From NCBI GenBank assembly GCA_002304505.1, contig NCEH01000055.1, positions 1-47,982 on the forward strand: a DNA stretch of 47,982 nt. The letters are read 5' to 3'. Of this stretch, positions 43,782 through 47,982 are shown piece after piece (position 1 is the first letter of the stretch; the number at the start of each line of letters is the position of its first letter). This DNA is from Rhizobiales bacterium 32-66-11 (GTDB lineage Bacteria > Pseudomonadota > Alphaproteobacteria > Rhizobiales > Xanthobacteraceae). The translations under genes and the position numbers were made by a program. The notes below the pieces were generated by a model, which saw only the letters and a program-made list of their open reading frames with translations, was not told the DNA's origin and searched no databases.

Positions 43782-43841
43782 CGCGTGGCTTTCCAAAATG
43801 GGCCGAGAGGCGTCATTTTGAAGCCTATGACCAACGGCGGT

Positions 43842-43871
43842 CTGGCATTGCCGGGCCCCCGTTCCTATTAT
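43842..43871 (+). promoter_or_regulatory. Candidate promoter for clpS
   Basis: CTGGCA at 43842-43847, an 18-base spacer and TATTAT at 43866-43871. Transcription would begin near 43878, at or before the upstream GTG (43879), which favours the clpS start at 43939. Confidence 0.35.
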
Positions 43872-43938
43872 CTGGCACGTGCCCGACGCCCGACCGCATC
43901 CGCGCGGCCCGTCAAAACCTGGCACGGATGCCGATGAA

Positions 43939-44349
43939 ATGATGCAGTCCTCTTCTCGCCCCGCCTTTTCCCGTTCCCCGTCGCGCATGGGGGCTCCGGC
44001 CTATGCGCCGGCGATGGCAGCAGGCGAACCGCCGCGCCGTGGCGGCAGCGACAATCCCGGCATCGCCGTCATCACCCGCACGAAGACGCAGACCAAGCGG
44101 CCCAGCCTCTATCGCGTCCTGCTGCTGAACGACGATTACACCCCCATGGAATTCGTGGTCCACGTCCTCGAGCGCTTCTTCAACAAGGGGCGCGAGGAGG
44201 CGAACGTCATCATGATGCACGTCCACCAGAACGGTGTCGGCGAGTGCGGCGTATTCACCTATGAGGTCGCCGAGACAAAAGTGACGCAGGTGATGGACTT
44301 CGCCCGCAAACACCAACATCCTCTGCAATGTGTGATGGAAAAAAAATAG
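43939..44349 (+). CDS. clpS: ATP-dependent Clp protease adaptor ClpS
   Basis: 136 residues from the ATG at 43939; a GTG at 43879 would add 20 residues but coincides with the predicted transcription start. ClpS recognises N-terminal Leu, Phe, Tyr or Trp and delivers such proteins to ClpA. The N-terminal 55 residues are a flexible extension; the folded core has [20 protein letters not shown] (N-D-D acidic and Met gate) and [20 protein letters not shown] with the His of the binding pocket, ending [12 protein letters not shown]. clpA follows on the same strand after 158 bases. Together with Bpt at 26 kb this supplies the N-degron pathway. Confidence 0.95.
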   Translation: MMQSSSRPAFSRSPSRMGAPAYAPAMAAGEPPRRGGSDNPGIAVITRTKTQTKRPSLYRVLLLNDDYTPMEFVVHVLERFFNKGREEANVIMMHVHQNGVGECGVFTYEVAETKVTQVMDFARKHQHPLQCVMEKK

Positions 44350-44507
44350 GTGCATTCGCGTCGGTTGGCGTCTCAAATTGGTGATGGAGATGTTCAGGCA
44401 AGGCTCTTGCGTAATCTGAGAGCCGGTACAAAGTTTGAAGGAGCGCGTGCGCAAACGGAGCCGACGGACGTTCCGGGCTTCGGGTGGCGCACGAGATAGA
44501 GGTCTAG

Positions 44508-47021
<2,514 letters not shown>

Positions 47022-47047
47022 GCCGCGCGGATGGGATGAATGCGAAG

Positions 47048-47080
47048 CGGGCGGCCATTGGCCGCCCGTTTTGTTTGAAG
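47048..47080 (+). terminator. Strong intrinsic terminator of clpA
   Basis: CGGGCGGCC and GGCCGCCCG form a perfect 9-bp stem with an ATT loop (47048-47068), followed by TTTTGTTTG. It begins 26 bases after the clpA stop. A short TGTTTGAAGG element occurs at the end of this terminator and again 18 bases later. Confidence 0.9.
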
Positions 47081-47171
47081 GTGTCACTTGTTTGAAGGAG
47101 CCGCGTGGCGGTGCTGCGTGCGCCGGTGCTGCGTCCGAAACCGGCGGCACTGGCCGCCGTCCTCGCCCACC

Positions 47172-47963
47172 TTAAAGGCCGAGCGCCGCGCGCAAGCGCG
47201 CCGCCACCGGATACGTGGCCGGAAGCTCCCGCCCCTCCAGGTGCGACACGGAGCGGATGCCGAGGCTGCTGGTGAGGAAGATTTCCTGCGCCTGCGCCAG
47301 ATCGTCTTCGCTCAGATTCACTTCGCTGCCGTGCTCGCGCAACACCTCTGCGCGCATGATGCCGGGCAGGGCGCCTTCGCACACGGGCGGCGTCAGCAGC
47401 ATGTTGCCGATCACCACGAACAGGTTCGCGATGGTGCTTTCCGCCACCCGTCCGCGCGTATTGAGCAATAGGGCATCATCCGCCCCCTGCGCTGCGGCCT
47501 CCTGGCGGGCGAGAATATTGTCCAGGTAATTCAGGGATTTCACGGCGTGCAGCGGCGACAGCTCGTTGCGTCGTGTCACACGGGCGATGATCAGGCGGGC
47601 CGGCGGCGCCGGCGGCGGGGCGGGTGCGGCGGTGATCAGCACCGTGGGTTGGGGCTCCGCCGGCGGCAGAACGCCGCGTGGTCCTGAGCCTCGGCTCAGC
47701 GTGATGCGGACCACACCGTCGCAGAGCCCGTTTTTTTCCAGAACCGCCAGCGCCGCCGCTTTGAAATCCACCTGTGGCAGCGGCAGGCCCAGCACGTGCG
47801 CCCCGGCGGCGAGACGCGCCAGATGGGCATGCAGATGCCATAGCGCACCATTCTTGACGCGCACGGTCTCGAACAGTCCGTCGCCGAGGGTGAAGCCGCG
47901 ATCATCGGGCGCGACGCGCGCTGCGCCGTGTTCCACCAGGGCGCCGTTCAGCCACAGGATCAT
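47172..47963 (-). CDS. Class IV aminotransferase, probable aminodeoxychorismate lyase
   Basis: 263 residues of the PLP fold-type IV family. The ATG at 47963 is preceded by GGGAG. DDRGFTLGDGLFETVRVKNG at the start, VRITLSRGSGPRG in the middle, Lys142 in HAVKSLNYLDNILARQEA (PLP Schiff base), RGRVAESTIANLFVV and EIFLTSSLGIRSV near the end are family hallmarks. The overall pattern and short size fit PabC, which forms 4-aminobenzoate from aminodeoxychorismate, but branched-chain and D-amino-acid aminotransferases share it, so no symbol is given. pabB could lie beyond the window edge, upstream. A 90-base gap with short direct repeats separates its stop from the clpA terminator. Confidence 0.88.
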   Translation of the reverse strand: MILWLNGALVEHGAARVAPDDRGFTLGDGLFETVRVKNGALWHLHAHLARLAAGAHVLGLPLPQVDFKAAALAVLEKNGLCDGVVRITLSRGSGPRGVLPPAEPQPTVLITAAPAPPPAPPARLIIARVTRRNELSPLHAVKSLNYLDNILARQEAAAQGADDALLLNTRGRVAESTIANLFVVIGNMLLTPPVCEGALPGIMRAEVLREHGSEVNLSEDDLAQAQEIFLTSSLGIRSVSHLEGRELPATYPVAARLRAALGL

Positions 47964-47982
47964 GCCGGCTCTCCCGAAACCG

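Noticed and set aside
44402..44424. GGCTCT/AGAGCC stem between clpS and clpA
   Set aside because: Six-base stem with an 11-base loop and no T-run; weak.

Overview
The window is a stretch of ordinary chromosome from a high-GC alphaproteobacterium. The block rel-pdxJ-acpS-lepB-rnc-era-recO, the IalB-family and HspQ proteins, the phasin gene with TGC/GCA operator-like repeats, and the bpt and clpS-clpA genes together point to Hyphomicrobiales. Protein style suggests a Xanthobacteraceae-like genus (Xanthobacter, Azorhizobium, Aquabacter), but that last step is inference. I see no rRNA, tRNA, CRISPR array, insertion sequence, prophage or integrase.

Layout. 0-8.7 kb: 3' part of mfd, a membrane CSS-EAL cyclic-di-GMP phosphodiesterase, a small secreted glycine-zipper protein, a GreA/GreB-like factor, a YejA-type peptide-binding protein and an IalB-family protein. 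8.7-13.7 kb: hspQ, a CoA-ester lyase, a frameshifted AEC transporter, a UbiH-type hydroxylase and a quinone oxidoreductase. 13.8-20.5 kb: the stringent-response, vitamin B6, lipid and RNA-processing block, rel-pdxJ-acpS-lepB-rnc-era-recO, all on + and mostly with touching or overlapping ends. 20.5-27.3 kb: small secreted protein, parC, CLC channel, marC, bpt and an RDD membrane protein. 27.4-35.5 kb: ggt, a membrane protein of unknown function, ilvA, hemB, a 3-hydroxyisobutyryl-CoA hydrolase, a small membrane protein, an O-methyltransferase and a DUF4142 protein. 35.6-38.8 kb is the most accessory-looking part: a 72-residue unknown, a lone XRE regulator, a sulfotransferase fused to a long repetitive coiled coil, and a DUF6894 protein. 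38.8-48 kb: panC, a VWA-like protein, a Tim14-like membrane J-protein, a D,D-carboxypeptidase with SPOR domain, phasin, clpS, clpA and an aminotransferase IV/PabC protein.

How genes connect. Bpt, ClpS and ClpA are the tagging enzyme, adaptor and unfoldase of the bacterial N-degron pathway, with HspQ as another protease-associated factor. The phasin gene carries a promoter overlapped by repeats matching the PhaR operator, so it is probably induced when polyhydroxyalkanoate granules form. Rel, the EAL protein and the Gre-like factor give stress and second-messenger control.

I found no clear novel defence or biosynthetic system. The best leads are the sulfotransferase-coiled-coil protein, the phasin operator array, the VWA/Tim14-like pair, an exact 38-bp tandem duplication with hairpins upstream of the carboxypeptidase gene, two genes whose 3' ends are duplicated as short repeats beyond their stop codons, an apparently shortened RecO and a frameshifted AEC transporter.
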